A stretch of 64,000 bases of DNA, taken from assembly GCA_050949885.1 (NCBI GenBank), contig JBMNGO010000001.1, positions 558,001 to 622,000 of the forward strand, given 5' to 3'. Of the stretch, positions 29,486-37,437 are shown in pieces. The translations under genes and the position numbers were made by a program. This stretch comes from JBMNGO01 sp050949885. Lineage in GTDB: Bacteria; Bacillota; Syntrophomonadia; Syntrophomonadales; Syntrophomonadaceae. Every line of letters begins with the position of its first letter. Position 1 is the first letter of the stretch. A model generated the notes under the pieces. That model had not been told where the DNA came from, ran no database searches, and saw only the letters and a list, made by a program, of their open reading frames with translations.

Positions 29486-30226
29486 TTATTCTTCGAGGTC
29501 GCTGCAAGAATCACGGTCATGGTCATGGTCATGATCCCGGTCATGGTCAAAGTCGCAGTCACAATCCCAGGCACAATCGCAGTCACGATCCCGGTCGCTG
29601 TGGTCATCGCGGCAATCGGCATTGAAAATGTTAGCTCTTTCCGTAAATATGAATCTGTCTCCACAATCCCTATCCCGGCAATCCAACTCAATTATCAGAC
29701 GGGGCCACAAATCGCTGTTGCGAGCTTCCCTGCTATGGAAAGCTACCAGGTTGTTTCTTTCTTCGTCTCCCTTGATCATTACTCCGTTATTGGCTATGCG
29801 TCCACTGTGCCATCCCCGTACCAGATCAGTTATGTCGAATTTTACTGTTCCAAAAAAGCCTTCTCTGATTCGCTCAACTGCTGCTGGCCGACGAGCTATA
29901 TCCGGCTGGTTATCCCAGGTTACCCGGTTCTCCCTCCAGTTTTCCAGAACCCGGAAAAGCTTGAGGTCAATTCTTCCACAAACTTCGTTACGGAATACCT
30001 TCAGTTCCAAAGTAGCCTTTTCAATCCTGCATCTTGGTGGAATTGGTCTGCGCCGGCGATCAAACAGGTCAAACTGAATAAGAGAGCGATATACATCATT
30101 ACGTTTCTGATAATTGCTGACAAATAATACCGGACTATCACCGAAATTTGTCTTGGGATACCACTCGGAAATATAAGCATCCTGACTGGGTGTTAATACT
30201 ACATCGTCGCGGTGGCGTCTCACCAT
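29486..30226 (-). CDS. DNRLRE-domain protein with Asp/His/Arg/Cys-rich tail
   Basis: The 246-residue product has the DNRLRE-type pattern over residues ~10-180: LTPSQDAYISEWYPKTNFG, RSLIQFDL, ATLELKVF, WDNQPDIARRP and FDITDLVRGWHSG. The last ~40 residues are a low-complexity tail of D, H, R and C (e.g. CDCDFDHDRDHDHD), which could bind metal ions. There is no signal peptide, so export by a standard route is not evident; such proteins occur in spore or surface layers of Clostridia, but that is inference. It lies between two paralogous Cys-rich small genes on the same strand. The start ATG 30226 has AAGGAG upstream. Confidence 0.85.
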   Translation of the reverse strand: MVRRHRDDVVLTPSQDAYISEWYPKTNFGDSPVLFVSNYQKRNDVYRSLIQFDLFDRRRRPIPPRCRIEKATLELKVFRNEVCGRIDLKLFRVLENWRENRVTWDNQPDIARRPAAVERIREGFFGTVKFDITDLVRGWHSGRIANNGVMIKGDEERNNLVAFHSREARNSDLWPRLIIELDCRDRDCGDRFIFTERANIFNADCRDDHSDRDRDCDCAWDCDCDFDHDRDHDHDHDRDSCSDLEE

Positions 30227-30513
30227 CTATCACTCCTTTCTAACAAGTTGCAGTATATAATATTGGAAATACTAGCAACATGTGCACACAGTAGAAAAGA
30301 AAAAGTACCGGTAAATTCTGGTGGCGATCCAACCTCAATACAATTACCTCCTATACCATAAATTCACTATAGCTTATGATATCTGAAGGAAATTGGTTCC
30401 ATACCATACATAAAAATCCCATGGTTTGCTTTGCATGGCAGCTCCGCTAATTTTAGCCTGGCTTGCTCAGAAAAGCCTCACAGCTTTAAGTTTTTTACCC
30501 TTTAGTTAATGGT
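30227..30513. other. Intergenic region, no gene seen
   Basis: No protein-like frame is visible. A short segment with AGTACCGGTAAATTCTGG near 30305-30325 recalls the GTACCGG repeat core. The region should hold the promoter of the DNRLRE gene. Confidence 0.4.
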
Positions 30514-30708
30514 CTAATTAGTCTCTTGGGCCCCCTGTATCAAGTCTTCCTGACAAGCTGCATTATGCATAGCAGTACGCCTGGCTATTATAAAGATCTT
30601 TACCTGGGATGGACAACAGCATTGACGAAAACAATCATCATGGCGACCTCTGCTTTCTCCGGCTATTTCCATCTCATCCCTGACCTCATCGAAGTTTAAT
30701 GTCTCCAC
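30514..30708 (-). CDS. Cys-rich small protein, CCCP-x2-VKIFI type
   Basis: The 64-residue product starts at GTG 30708 with GGGAGG 8 bases upstream. It has an acidic N-terminal half (DEVRDEMEIAGES), then CFRQCCCPSQVKIFIIARR and a further Cys (NAACQED). The CCCPxxVKIFI block matches the interrupted gene at 29173-29406. Clustered cysteines suggest metal binding or disulphide crosslinking. I do not recognise a named family. Confidence 0.65.
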   Translation of the reverse strand: METLNFDEVRDEMEIAGESRGRHDDCFRQCCCPSQVKIFIIARRTAMHNAACQEDLIQGAQETN

Positions 30709-30802
30709 TTCACATTCCTCCCGTGGGTAATTTTATTTTTATTACTACCACAATGTATGAAAATGAGAGGAAAACGGTGCCATTGTTGATACATCAAACC
30801 AA

Positions 30803-31207
30803 CTATTCGAAATTGATGGTTTTGTCTTTTTTGAAGCCCGTACCATTAAATAGTGCAACCAGATCGCCTCTGGCATCGGTAACCTTTATTTCGTAGAAAC
30901 ACGTTCTCCGGGTATCCGAAACCTGGCGAGCCTCTGCCTGCAAGTACTCTCCCAAGCCTGGCTTAAAAAAGCTAATGCTAGCATTTAAGGCCAGGGTCAT
31001 GTGTCCTGTGGCATTGGAAGCTGCAGCAAAAGCCAAGTCAGCCAGGGTAAAAATTGCTCCTCCCTGAACTATACCCGCTGCATTCAAATGATACTCCTTT
31101 ATTTCCATTTTGGTTAACGCATACCCCGGCTCAACATCTACCAATTCAATTCCTGAATGGACTGCATAACGATCCTGATAAAAGAACCTGATAATTTTAT
31201 CCTTCAA
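30803..31207 (-). CDS. PaaI-type hotdog thioesterase
   Basis: The 134-residue protein has the PaaI/4HBT hotdog pattern: HSGIELVDVEPGYA, HLNAAGIVQGGAIFTLADLAFAAASN (the HG-to-NxxG loop and catalytic Asp helix) and LNASISFFKPG. Such enzymes hydrolyse aryl- or acyl-CoA thioesters as tetramers. It stands alone on the minus strand, divergent from a small zinc-ribbon gene. The substrate cannot be told. Confidence 0.9.
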   Translation of the reverse strand: MKDKIIRFFYQDRYAVHSGIELVDVEPGYALTKMEIKEYHLNAAGIVQGGAIFTLADLAFAAASNATGHMTLALNASISFFKPGLGEYLQAEARQVSDTRRTCFYEIKVTDARGDLVALFNGTGFKKDKTINFE

Positions 31208-31446
31208 AGCCTTATTCTCCTATCTCAACATTTGAGATTATTATATACTGCCGACCAATAAAAAAGTAAAACTCCATTCAATTAGGGTCAAATTCTTGTG
31301 CGAAAAATTAATTTTTTTGTATAATTATGGGATTTAAAGTCGAATCCATTGTATTTTGAGAAAAAAAGTACTAACCTGAACTTAGAGGTAAGGGATCGTT
31401 GGCAGGGGCGGAGATTGCGTCGTAGCAAAGGATGGAGGGTGATTGT

Positions 31447-31644
31447 ATGAAGACAAATCCCGGAGGGGAAACAGGGTTGTCGGAAAGGGCGACCACCACA
31501 ACCAGGGATTATTTTTGTCCCTATTGTCTGGCGCCTATGACAAGTATCACTCAACTTGAATCTCAACAAGCACATTTTCAATTTGAGTGTGGACTGCAGC
31601 TTGTGGATCGGAAAGTAATCAGAGGAGGCTGCCCCTTTGCCTAA
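31447..31644 (+). CDS. Small putative zinc-ribbon protein
   Basis: The 65-residue product starts at ATG 31447 with GGAGGG about 9 bases upstream. It contains CPYC and later ECG and GGC, so four cysteines could hold one zinc. No family is recognised. A strong terminator follows within 31 bases, which supports it being a transcribed unit. Confidence 0.5.
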   Translation: MKTNPGGETGLSERATTTTRDYFCPYCLAPMTSITQLESQQAHFQFECGLQLVDRKVIRGGCPFA

Positions 31645-31674
31645 ACCCAAAACGAGCGACATTTGCGCTTCTTT

Positions 31675-31702
31675 ATAGAGGGTTTTTCCCTCTATTTTTT
31701 TG
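31675..31702 (+). terminator. Terminator of the zinc-ribbon gene
   Basis: A perfect 8-bp stem (atagaggg / ccctctat) with a TTTTT loop is followed by six T. Confidence 0.9.
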
Positions 31703-31709
31703 TACTGAA

Positions 31710-32288
31710 TCAGGTGATTTTCCCTTCAATATTATCCAGCTGTTTCGACATTTTGCCCAAAGTCCGGGCGATAATTCTGGCAGAATTGACGATAAGATTT
31801 TCTTCTTCACTCTCTTTTCCTGGGTCCTCCAGCATTTCCAGCAGGCTTAGACCCAAGTGCTGGTTTTGGATAATGGTATTGCGGTTACTAAAAACTTCAC
31901 AAGTAATCCCGTTGGTCAATAGTAAGAGACAACGTTTTTTCTCTGCTTCCTTGATCTCGGAGATATAATTTACGTCTAAATAACCGTTGGAAGCATCGTT
32001 AGCCGTGATAGTCTGCCGCATCTTAAGGGGAATGAACACCCGATTCTTGCCCACAAAAAAGGGCATTAAGGACCTGCGTTGTATCCAATCCCCCAACATT
32101 ACCCGCTGTGCTTTCAGATCTATGGCAAAGCTCCGTGCAAAGGCCTTTATCACTGATTTTAACCCACGCCCGTCCACTATTATATTTCCGCTGTCCAAGA
32201 AAATTTCGGTAGCATTTCCTGTGTTAGTATAGACCGGCCTTAATCCGATAACCTGGTCTTTGAAATGTTCTATCTTCGAAAAGGTCAA
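31710..32288 (-). CDS. ComK-like protein (tentative)
   Basis: The 192-residue product has the same length as Bacillus ComK. The mid-region pattern RSFAIDLKAQR ... RRSLMPFFVGKNRVFIPLK ... NDASNGYLDVNYISEI ... LLLTNGITCEV runs in the same order as ComK's RFFG...GRK, PPIMV...NQIFLFP, GWISHVHVKEF and VTFSNG. ComK is the master activator of competence genes and binds AT-boxes. The match is from memory of the pattern and is weak. It is divergent from an Rrf2-type regulator gene with a 317 bp gap. Confidence 0.45.
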   Translation of the reverse strand: MTFSKIEHFKDQVIGLRPVYTNTGNATEIFLDSGNIIVDGRGLKSVIKAFARSFAIDLKAQRVMLGDWIQRRSLMPFFVGKNRVFIPLKMRQTITANDASNGYLDVNYISEIKEAEKKRCLLLLTNGITCEVFSNRNTIIQNQHLGLSLLEMLEDPGKESEEENLIVNSARIIARTLGKMSKQLDNIEGKIT

Positions 32289-32497
32289 TTATACCACCTC
32301 CATATTATTAACCGGGGCAGATGGGCACCATTCTCACCTGCTCCAAAAGCACCAGACCACCCCCCAGGGCTTACATCCTGCTTACAATATTATATTAAAC
32401 AGTATTTTGGATGTTACATACATTTGAGGCATAAAATTACAGAACCTCGCCCGGTACCTTATTCTTATCTGCCGCCTCACCTTGTTTTTCGGTCAAG

Positions 32498-32522
32498 ATC
32501 CAAGTACCGGTGATTCCCCGTC
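32498..32522. repeat. Short GTACCGG/CCCCGT repeat fragment
   Basis: The segment aagtaccggtgattccccg carries the same cores as the dispersed repeats and lies in the divergent intergenic region between the ComK-like and Rrf2 genes. The rest of 32289-32490 shows no gene. Confidence 0.45.
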
Positions 32523-32529
32523 ATTTGAC

Positions 32530-32558
32530 TTGATTTTTGCTGGCTTTTCTTTTATGAT
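32530..32558 (+). promoter_or_regulatory. Candidate sigma-A promoter of the rrf2 operon
   Basis: TTGATT (32530-32535) and TATGAT (32553-32558) are separated by 17 bases, close to consensus. The expected start site falls at ~32565, inside the inverted repeat described next. Confidence 0.6.
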
Positions 32559-32562
32559 TATA

Positions 32563-32584
32563 GACAAATCGGACTTATTTTGTC
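32563..32584. promoter_or_regulatory. Candidate Rrf2 operator (GACAAA-N10-TTTGTC)
   Basis: A 6-bp inverted repeat with a 10-bp spacer overlaps the predicted transcription start and lies 22 bp before the rrf2 start codon. The position fits autoregulation by the Rrf2-family product. Confidence 0.5.
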
Positions 32585-32605
32585 CCTATTCTAAGGAGTA
32601 GTATT

Positions 32606-33019
32606 ATGCAGATTACAAGACAGACTGAGTATGCTATTCGTATTTTGCTGGAATTAGCCACTCTGCCCCCCGGCCAGGTAATATCCAGCAAAGTTATTGC
32701 TCAGCGCCAGGATATACCGGAGGATTTTCTGAAAAAAATCGTCCAACAGCTGGTTATCAGCGGAATGGTTTCCACCCAGCGGGGTACCCAGGGTGGTGTT
32801 AGATTGGTAGCTGACATAGAACAGGTCACTATAGCCGATGTGATGGCAGCTATTGAAGGCCCTTTGGGTATAAACCCTTGTCTGCTGCCCGGATATTCCT
32901 GTGAGAATATGCCTCAGTGCCCTATCAGGCCTGTATTGGCTAGGGCCCAGGCAGCCTTCTTAAATGAGTTGCGCAAGGAAACGCTGGCAGACTTGTTAAA
33001 GAAAAAGGTTACTGGCTAA
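32606..33019 (+). CDS. Rrf2-family transcriptional regulator (Fe-S type)
   Basis: The 137-residue protein has the Rrf2 winged helix (ITRQTEYAIRILLELA at the N-terminus, IPEDFLKKIVQQL recognition region, GTQGGVRLV wing) and three cysteines in CLLPGYSCENMPQC at about residues 92-106, the site where IscR, NsrR and RsrR-type members bind an Fe-S cluster. It probably senses iron-sulphur status, redox or NO. The start ATG 32606 has AAGGAG upstream. It heads a likely operon with the CGGC and ferredoxin genes (75 bp and then 18 bp gaps). Confidence 0.92.
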   Translation: MQITRQTEYAIRILLELATLPPGQVISSKVIAQRQDIPEDFLKKIVQQLVISGMVSTQRGTQGGVRLVADIEQVTIADVMAAIEGPLGINPCLLPGYSCENMPQCPIRPVLARAQAAFLNELRKETLADLLKKKVTG

Positions 33020-33093
33020 TTACATTGTCTGCAGATACCGGATTATGTTTATCCATTTAACCGCGTTGGCAGTTAAAGGAGGTGTAACTTGAA

Positions 33094-33603
33094 ATGAAAT
33101 GGACAGACGAGGCTAGGGAAGAAATGCAAAAGGTTCCTGGTTTTGTACGCAAAATGGCTATCAAAGCTGTAGAATCTGAGGCCAAAAAGCAAAACCTGCA
33201 GGAAATTACCCTGGATCATGTTATTAGAGTAAGGAATAAGTATATTAAATTTGCCGAAGATAATGATAACCTCAAAAAAACCCGCATAGCCATCGTGCGC
33301 TGCGAGGCGGTATCCGAAGTATGCCCCGGCATTGCCTGTTTTAAGGCCTTTAATGCCCGCCGCATACATTTTAAACAATATGACGAGAACACTGAAATTA
33401 TTGGTTTCTTTACCTGCGGTGGTTGCCCCGGCAGGCGTATATCCCGCCTGGCCGACACACTGCAAAAGCATCATGTAGATGCTATTCATCTGTCGTCCTG
33501 TATGCTCCTGGAAGGAGACTATCCTCCCTGCCCCCATATTGATGAAATAAAGAAAAATTTGGAGAGCAAGGGAATTAAAATTGTGGAAGGTACGCATCAT
33601 TAG
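33094..33603 (+). CDS. PCP_red-like domain fused to CGGC-domain metal/redox protein
   Basis: The start ATG 33094 lies 9 bases after AGGAGGTG; the product is 169 residues. Residues ~1-50 (WTDEAREEMQKVPGFVRKMA and ITLDHVIRVRN) match the small PCP_red-type domain seen at the C-terminus of light-independent protochlorophyllide reductase subunit B and in radical SAM or ferredoxin proteins. Residues ~65-165 are a CGGC domain: RCEAVSEVCPG, FTCGGCPGRR, LSSCMLL and PPCPHIDEI. The many cysteines suggest binding of a metal or Fe-S cluster. The neighbouring ferredoxin is a natural partner. The biochemical role is unknown. Confidence 0.85.
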   Translation: MKWTDEAREEMQKVPGFVRKMAIKAVESEAKKQNLQEITLDHVIRVRNKYIKFAEDNDNLKKTRIAIVRCEAVSEVCPGIACFKAFNARRIHFKQYDENTEIIGFFTCGGCPGRRISRLADTLQKHHVDAIHLSSCMLLEGDYPPCPHIDEIKKNLESKGIKIVEGTHH

Positions 33604-33621
33604 AAAAAGGACGTGGATATT

Positions 33622-33996
33622 ATGAAGCGCACTATTGTAAAAATTGATGAAAAACTTTGTAACGGCTGCGGGCTGTGTATCAGCCCTTGCGCTGAAGGAG
33701 CCCTGGAATTGGTCAATGGCAAAGCCAGAGTTATAAAGGATGAACTCTGCGACGGCGCAGGCTTTTGTCTGGGGGTCTGCCCTACCGGGGCCCTCTCCCT
33801 GGAACAAAGAGAAGCCGAACCTTTTTCCGAAGAGGCCGTGTCAGCTCACCAAAAGAACCAAGAGAAAAACTATATCCCCCAGCACTGTAATTTTTGCCGG
33901 GAATCAGAAGATACCAAATACCTGGTACCCATAAAATCTAAAGGAAAAAGCCTGTGGGTTTGCACCCGCTGCCTTCCCCGCTTAATTCACGGATAG
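33622..33996 (+). CDS. Ferredoxin-like 2[4Fe-4S] protein with extra C-terminal cysteines
   Basis: I choose ATG 33622 (AAGGA 11 bases upstream) over GTG 33613, giving 124 residues. The first cluster motif is CNGCGLCISPC; the second is CDGAGFCLGVCP, in which the usual second Cys is Ala, so that cluster may lack a ligand or be a [3Fe-4S]. The C-terminus adds HCNFC and CTRCLP, a possible zinc site. It presumably passes electrons to or from the upstream CGGC protein. It ends the rrf2 operon. Confidence 0.88.
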   Translation: MKRTIVKIDEKLCNGCGLCISPCAEGALELVNGKARVIKDELCDGAGFCLGVCPTGALSLEQREAEPFSEEAVSAHQKNQEKNYIPQHCNFCRESEDTKYLVPIKSKGKSLWVCTRCLPRLIHG

Positions 33997-34000
33997 CGCA

Positions 34001-34024
34001 GAATCACGGGGACAGATCTCCATG
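34001..34024. repeat. GAATCACGGGGACAG repeat
   Basis: This short copy matches gaatcacggggacaggtatc at 39080 and the cluster at 850-982. It lies 5 bases after the ferredoxin stop. Confidence 0.65.
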
Positions 34025-34110
34025 TTTTGTGTAATTTCTTAGGTTAAATGTGGTACAATTACTAATTGTAGGATGTATTTGGTGACTGTCCATAAAAGGG
34101 GGAAGATAAA

Positions 34111-35727
34111 GTGAGACAACTATTTAGCTGTATCCTGTGCTTATCAATATTGTTTCTTTCTATGCCAGGAACTGCAATGGCTGGAGAAGAAGCCAAGGGG
34201 CAGTTTATTGGGAATTACTTGAACATTATCGATAAGAGTTTTAAAATGCAAAGCTCTTCTTGGGAAAGCATGCAGCGCAATACTTTCACATTCAACTTCG
34301 ACGGGGAGTTAACTGAAAGCAGTTATGAAGGCCTGGATGGCATCACGCTCAGTAATGTCCCCTGCCAGGGTAGCCTCGAGATCATAAGCAATCAAAAGGA
34401 GGGACGAGCAGAGGTAAACTTCGAAGGACAGTTCATGGAAAAGACCGTGGACGGTAGCGTATATATAAATGAGGAGGGTATTATCATACCCAAGAAAACC
34501 ATGAAGTCGCTGGCCGTACTTAATCCCACTTTTGCTGAGGATTTTAAAGACATGCCTGCCTATCTGGTCGTGAAAACCAGTGAAGAAGATTGGGCAGTCT
34601 TAAGAGATTCCTTTACGGAAAGCATGGCAATTTACGGTATGAAAGACGAAGTTAAAGCTTTTTACCAGGCATTATTTGATACCATACCAGCCAGCTACTT
34701 CTATTATGAAGATGGTTATGCGGTTCTGGATCTTAAGCCCTCCCTACTCGGTTCAGCAGCTTTCGTTAAGAACCTCAAACATAACAGCCGGGATCTAGCT
34801 GAAAAATTTACTGCCCTTATGACCAAACCTACTTATTTAAGCGACGAAGAATTTACGGTTATGAAACAAGAAATGGTAGATTCCTTTGTAGCCAGTGTAG
34901 AATCCTTACAGATTTCCGAGCTGAAAGACATAGAATTGCCTTTTACCATAAACGAGTTTAAGGTGTTGACCAAATACGATAGCGTCGATATCTATATTCA
35001 TATCAGCTCAGACCTGGAGGTTAAATGGGATCTAAAAATAAGCGCCAACAACTTACTGACCAGCAGCAACAGTTACTCCAGCCTGGTGGATATAGGTTTG
35101 CTGATAGAAGCAACTGATTATTCCCTGGATTTTGCCTTACATGGGAAAGATGAATCGACCACCAGGAAAAGCAATGTGGATTTCACACTTGCTGGCAGCT
35201 TTACAGAAGTGAACGAGTCAGCCAGCGGAAAAATAGATATGCAAATTAAAATGGACTTCATGAGCCAGTCCAGGATCAACTGGCCGGAGCTAAATGATGA
35301 AAACAGCATGGTAATGGAAGCATCCGATTTCATGCCCTCTGAGGAAGAATGGGATCCATACCAAGGGGACGACTATGAGGGAGTCAAAGTATATATTTAT
35401 GGACATCCCATGTATTTTTCAGAAGGCCAGCCGCTAATAAGCGATTCCCGGACTCTGCTGCCATTGCGGGACACCGTAGTATACAACCTGGGCGGTGAAG
35501 TCAGCTGGCAGCCACCAGATACGGTGGTAGTCAGCAACGGATATGATGAAGATCTGGTTTTGAAAATAAACTCCACCACCTGCTATCAGGGTGATCAGAC
35601 TCTCACTGTAGATACTGCTCCGGTCATTATTGATGGAAGCACCTACGTACCGGTAAGATTGATAGCAGAGTATTTCGGATATACTGTGGAATGGGATGAA
35701 AGCAGTAAATCTATTTTCATAGACTAA
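34111..35727 (+). CDS. Secreted protein with C-terminal copper-amine-oxidase-N-like (stalk) domain
   Basis: The start GTG 34111 follows AAGGGGGAAG; the product is 538 residues. A signal peptide covers residues 1-24 (ending TAMAGEE). The central ~370 residues are a beta-rich domain I do not recognise. The last ~110 residues have the pattern VYIYGHPMYFSEGQPLISD ... RTLLPLRDTVVYNLGGEVSW ... YVPVRLIAEYFGYTVEW of the copper amine oxidase N-terminal domain, a common extracellular wall-associated module in Clostridia that does not imply oxidase activity. It is flanked by dispersed repeats on both sides. Confidence 0.85.
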   Translation: MRQLFSCILCLSILFLSMPGTAMAGEEAKGQFIGNYLNIIDKSFKMQSSSWESMQRNTFTFNFDGELTESSYEGLDGITLSNVPCQGSLEIISNQKEGRAEVNFEGQFMEKTVDGSVYINEEGIIIPKKTMKSLAVLNPTFAEDFKDMPAYLVVKTSEEDWAVLRDSFTESMAIYGMKDEVKAFYQALFDTIPASYFYYEDGYAVLDLKPSLLGSAAFVKNLKHNSRDLAEKFTALMTKPTYLSDEEFTVMKQEMVDSFVASVESLQISELKDIELPFTINEFKVLTKYDSVDIYIHISSDLEVKWDLKISANNLLTSSNSYSSLVDIGLLIEATDYSLDFALHGKDESTTRKSNVDFTLAGSFTEVNESASGKIDMQIKMDFMSQSRINWPELNDENSMVMEASDFMPSEEEWDPYQGDDYEGVKVYIYGHPMYFSEGQPLISDSRTLLPLRDTVVYNLGGEVSWQPPDTVVVSNGYDEDLVLKINSTTCYQGDQTLTVDTAPVIIDGSTYVPVRLIAEYFGYTVEWDESSKSIFID

Positions 35728-35745
35728 TCAACCTCACTTTAACCA

Positions 35746-35795
35746 CGGGGCCAGATACCTTGATTCTTAGCCGAAAAGAATCAAGTACCTGTCCC
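35746..35795. repeat. Inverted repeat with CAAGTACCTGTCCCC arm
   Basis: The arms ggggccagataccttgattctt (left, imperfect) and aagaatcaagtacctgtcccc face each other across a 7-base loop, followed by gtcccgtgattc. It is one of the longest members of the dispersed family and lies between convergent genes. Confidence 0.75.
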
Positions 35796-35810
35796 CTTTC
35801 GTCCCGTGAT

Positions 35811-37154
35811 TCAAATATGGTAGGAAAGCTTTCTGGCTAGTCTCCCCAGGAAATTCATGAAACCCCAACGAGCAACCTTAGAAATTACTTTGCCGAATTT
35901 GCGGTAGAACAGATTAAACAAAATATAGGGCACTATTTGCTTGGGATGATCCGGAATCCTCTTAATAATACTTTTAAAAGAGTAAAACTCCTGGTAAATC
36001 CATAAATACCCCTTTAGCAACTCTTCCGGGGACATCTGTTTAGGAGTAAAAACAACATTAGAGGTATTATAGTGGCTTAGATCAAAATCGATAATCCTTC
36101 CCTCCGCCAAAAACCTTTTATACAAGACTGTACCGGGATATGGTGTGAGAATGTGAGCTGTCATGGTTTCAACCTTGTTTCTAACCAACCAGTTTAGGGT
36201 ATTTTCAAACACCTGGGGAGAATCATAATCAAAGCCAAAAACCAGACTGGCATTCACCATAATGCCCCGCTTGTGCAGTTCATGGATCAAGCGCTCATAA
36301 TTTTCCCTTTTATGTTGATACTTTTGCACGCTTTGAATGGACTGTTCATTAATGGACTCGAATCCAATAAACAAACTTTGGCAACCGCTCTCCTGCATTT
36401 TATCCAATAAATCCATATGATTAATTATATTAGCCGATACCGCAGCATTCCATTTGAGACCCAGCGGCTTAATCTCATCCAGAAATGCTCTGGTCCAGGC
36501 GATATCCCCAATTAGGTTATCATCAATGAACATTACGTGCTTGGTTTTTAATAATATAATTTCCTCCAGCACATTGGCTATGGGCCGATTGCGATATTTA
36601 TGGTGTACATATTCGCAGCTATTGTAGCAAAATTCACATTTAAAGGGGCACCCACGGCTGGCCACGACGATATTGGTGTACAGGTATTTCCTGGAAGGAA
36701 TTAGACTCCAGCGGGGAATTGGTATTTTACCTGGATCGGCCATTTTATGGGCGTGATACTTTGATTTCAATTTACCCATGCTTACATCGGCTAAAATATC
36801 AGCCCAAACATTTTCAGCCTCGCCAATACAAACAGAATCTGCATACTGCAAGGCTTCCTCGGGATTGGCACTGACATGAATGCCGCCCAGGATCACCGGG
36901 ACCCGCTTCTGGCGATAATGCTCGGCAATTTGATAGGCGCGCTTAGAAGTGTCAACATTCACCGTAATTCCAACCAAATCGGGACAATCATCCAGGTGCA
37001 GCGGATTGGCGTTTTCATCTTCAATGGTAATGGAGTGTTCCTGGGGAGTAAGAGCCGCTAATACCAAAAGGGCCAAAGAAGGTGCCATCAAGCGTTTAAA
37101 CTCCGAATCCATCGGTCTAAGACTCATTTGGGGCTGAATTAGTTTTATTTTCAT
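35811..37154 (-). CDS. B12-binding-domain radical SAM protein
   Basis: The 447-residue protein starts with a cobalamin-binding-like Rossmann domain (residues ~1-140: LVGITVNVDTSKRAYQIA, VPVILGGIHVSANPEEAL, CIGEAEN) followed by a radical SAM barrel with SRGCPFKCEFCYN (CX3CX2C, residues ~170-178). The C-terminal ~80 residues are helical and basic and could sit on the membrane. Related proteins methylate or rearrange lipids and natural products (e.g. hopanoid HpnR/HpnJ types). No biosynthetic partner is adjacent, so the substrate is unknown. Confidence 0.9.
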   Translation of the reverse strand: MKIKLIQPQMSLRPMDSEFKRLMAPSLALLVLAALTPQEHSITIEDENANPLHLDDCPDLVGITVNVDTSKRAYQIAEHYRQKRVPVILGGIHVSANPEEALQYADSVCIGEAENVWADILADVSMGKLKSKYHAHKMADPGKIPIPRWSLIPSRKYLYTNIVVASRGCPFKCEFCYNSCEYVHHKYRNRPIANVLEEIILLKTKHVMFIDDNLIGDIAWTRAFLDEIKPLGLKWNAAVSANIINHMDLLDKMQESGCQSLFIGFESINEQSIQSVQKYQHKRENYERLIHELHKRGIMVNASLVFGFDYDSPQVFENTLNWLVRNKVETMTAHILTPYPGTVLYKRFLAEGRIIDFDLSHYNTSNVVFTPKQMSPEELLKGYLWIYQEFYSFKSIIKRIPDHPKQIVPYILFNLFYRKFGKVISKVARWGFMNFLGRLARKLSYHI

Positions 37155-37211
37155 TCCTGGGCCTTTCTATTTAGAGTGCTAATACTTAGATTATTTTTGA
37201 GATTTGTTTTT

Positions 37212-37427
37212 CTAAAGGTCTGGATCCCTTTGGTATTCTAAAATATCTCCCGGCTGGCATTCCAAAGCCTTGCAAATGGCCTCCAAAGTTGATAATCGAA
37301 TTGCCTTAGCCTTGCCATTTTTCAATATAGAAAGATTGGCCATGGTTATTCCCACTCTCTCCGAAAGCTCAGTTAGGCTCATCTTCCTTTTAGCCAACAT
37401 CACATCAATATTGATTATAATTGCCAT
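37212..37427 (-). CDS. Small XRE-type helix-turn-helix regulator (YozG-like)
   Basis: I place the start at ATG 37427 with TGAGG 8 bases upstream; the product is 71 residues. The helix-turn-helix is LTELSERVGITMANLSILK, followed by LSTLEAICKALECQPGDIL. This is the standard small regulator encoded next to DUF2975 membrane proteins. Its ribosome binding site overlaps the end of the DUF2975 gene, so the two are coupled. Confidence 0.92.
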   Translation of the reverse strand: MAIIINIDVMLAKRKMSLTELSERVGITMANLSILKNGKAKAIRLSTLEAICKALECQPGDILEYQRDPDL

Positions 37428-37437
37428 ATTATTCACC

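Noticed and set aside
29519..30127. 202-residue plus-strand frame opposite the DNRLRE gene
   Set aside because: The minus-strand frame has DNRLRE motifs and a ribosome binding site; the plus-strand frame is its shadow.
33073..33807. 244-residue minus-strand frame opposite the CGGC and ferredoxin genes
   Set aside because: It is antisense to two well-recognised genes with strong ribosome binding sites and has no family features.
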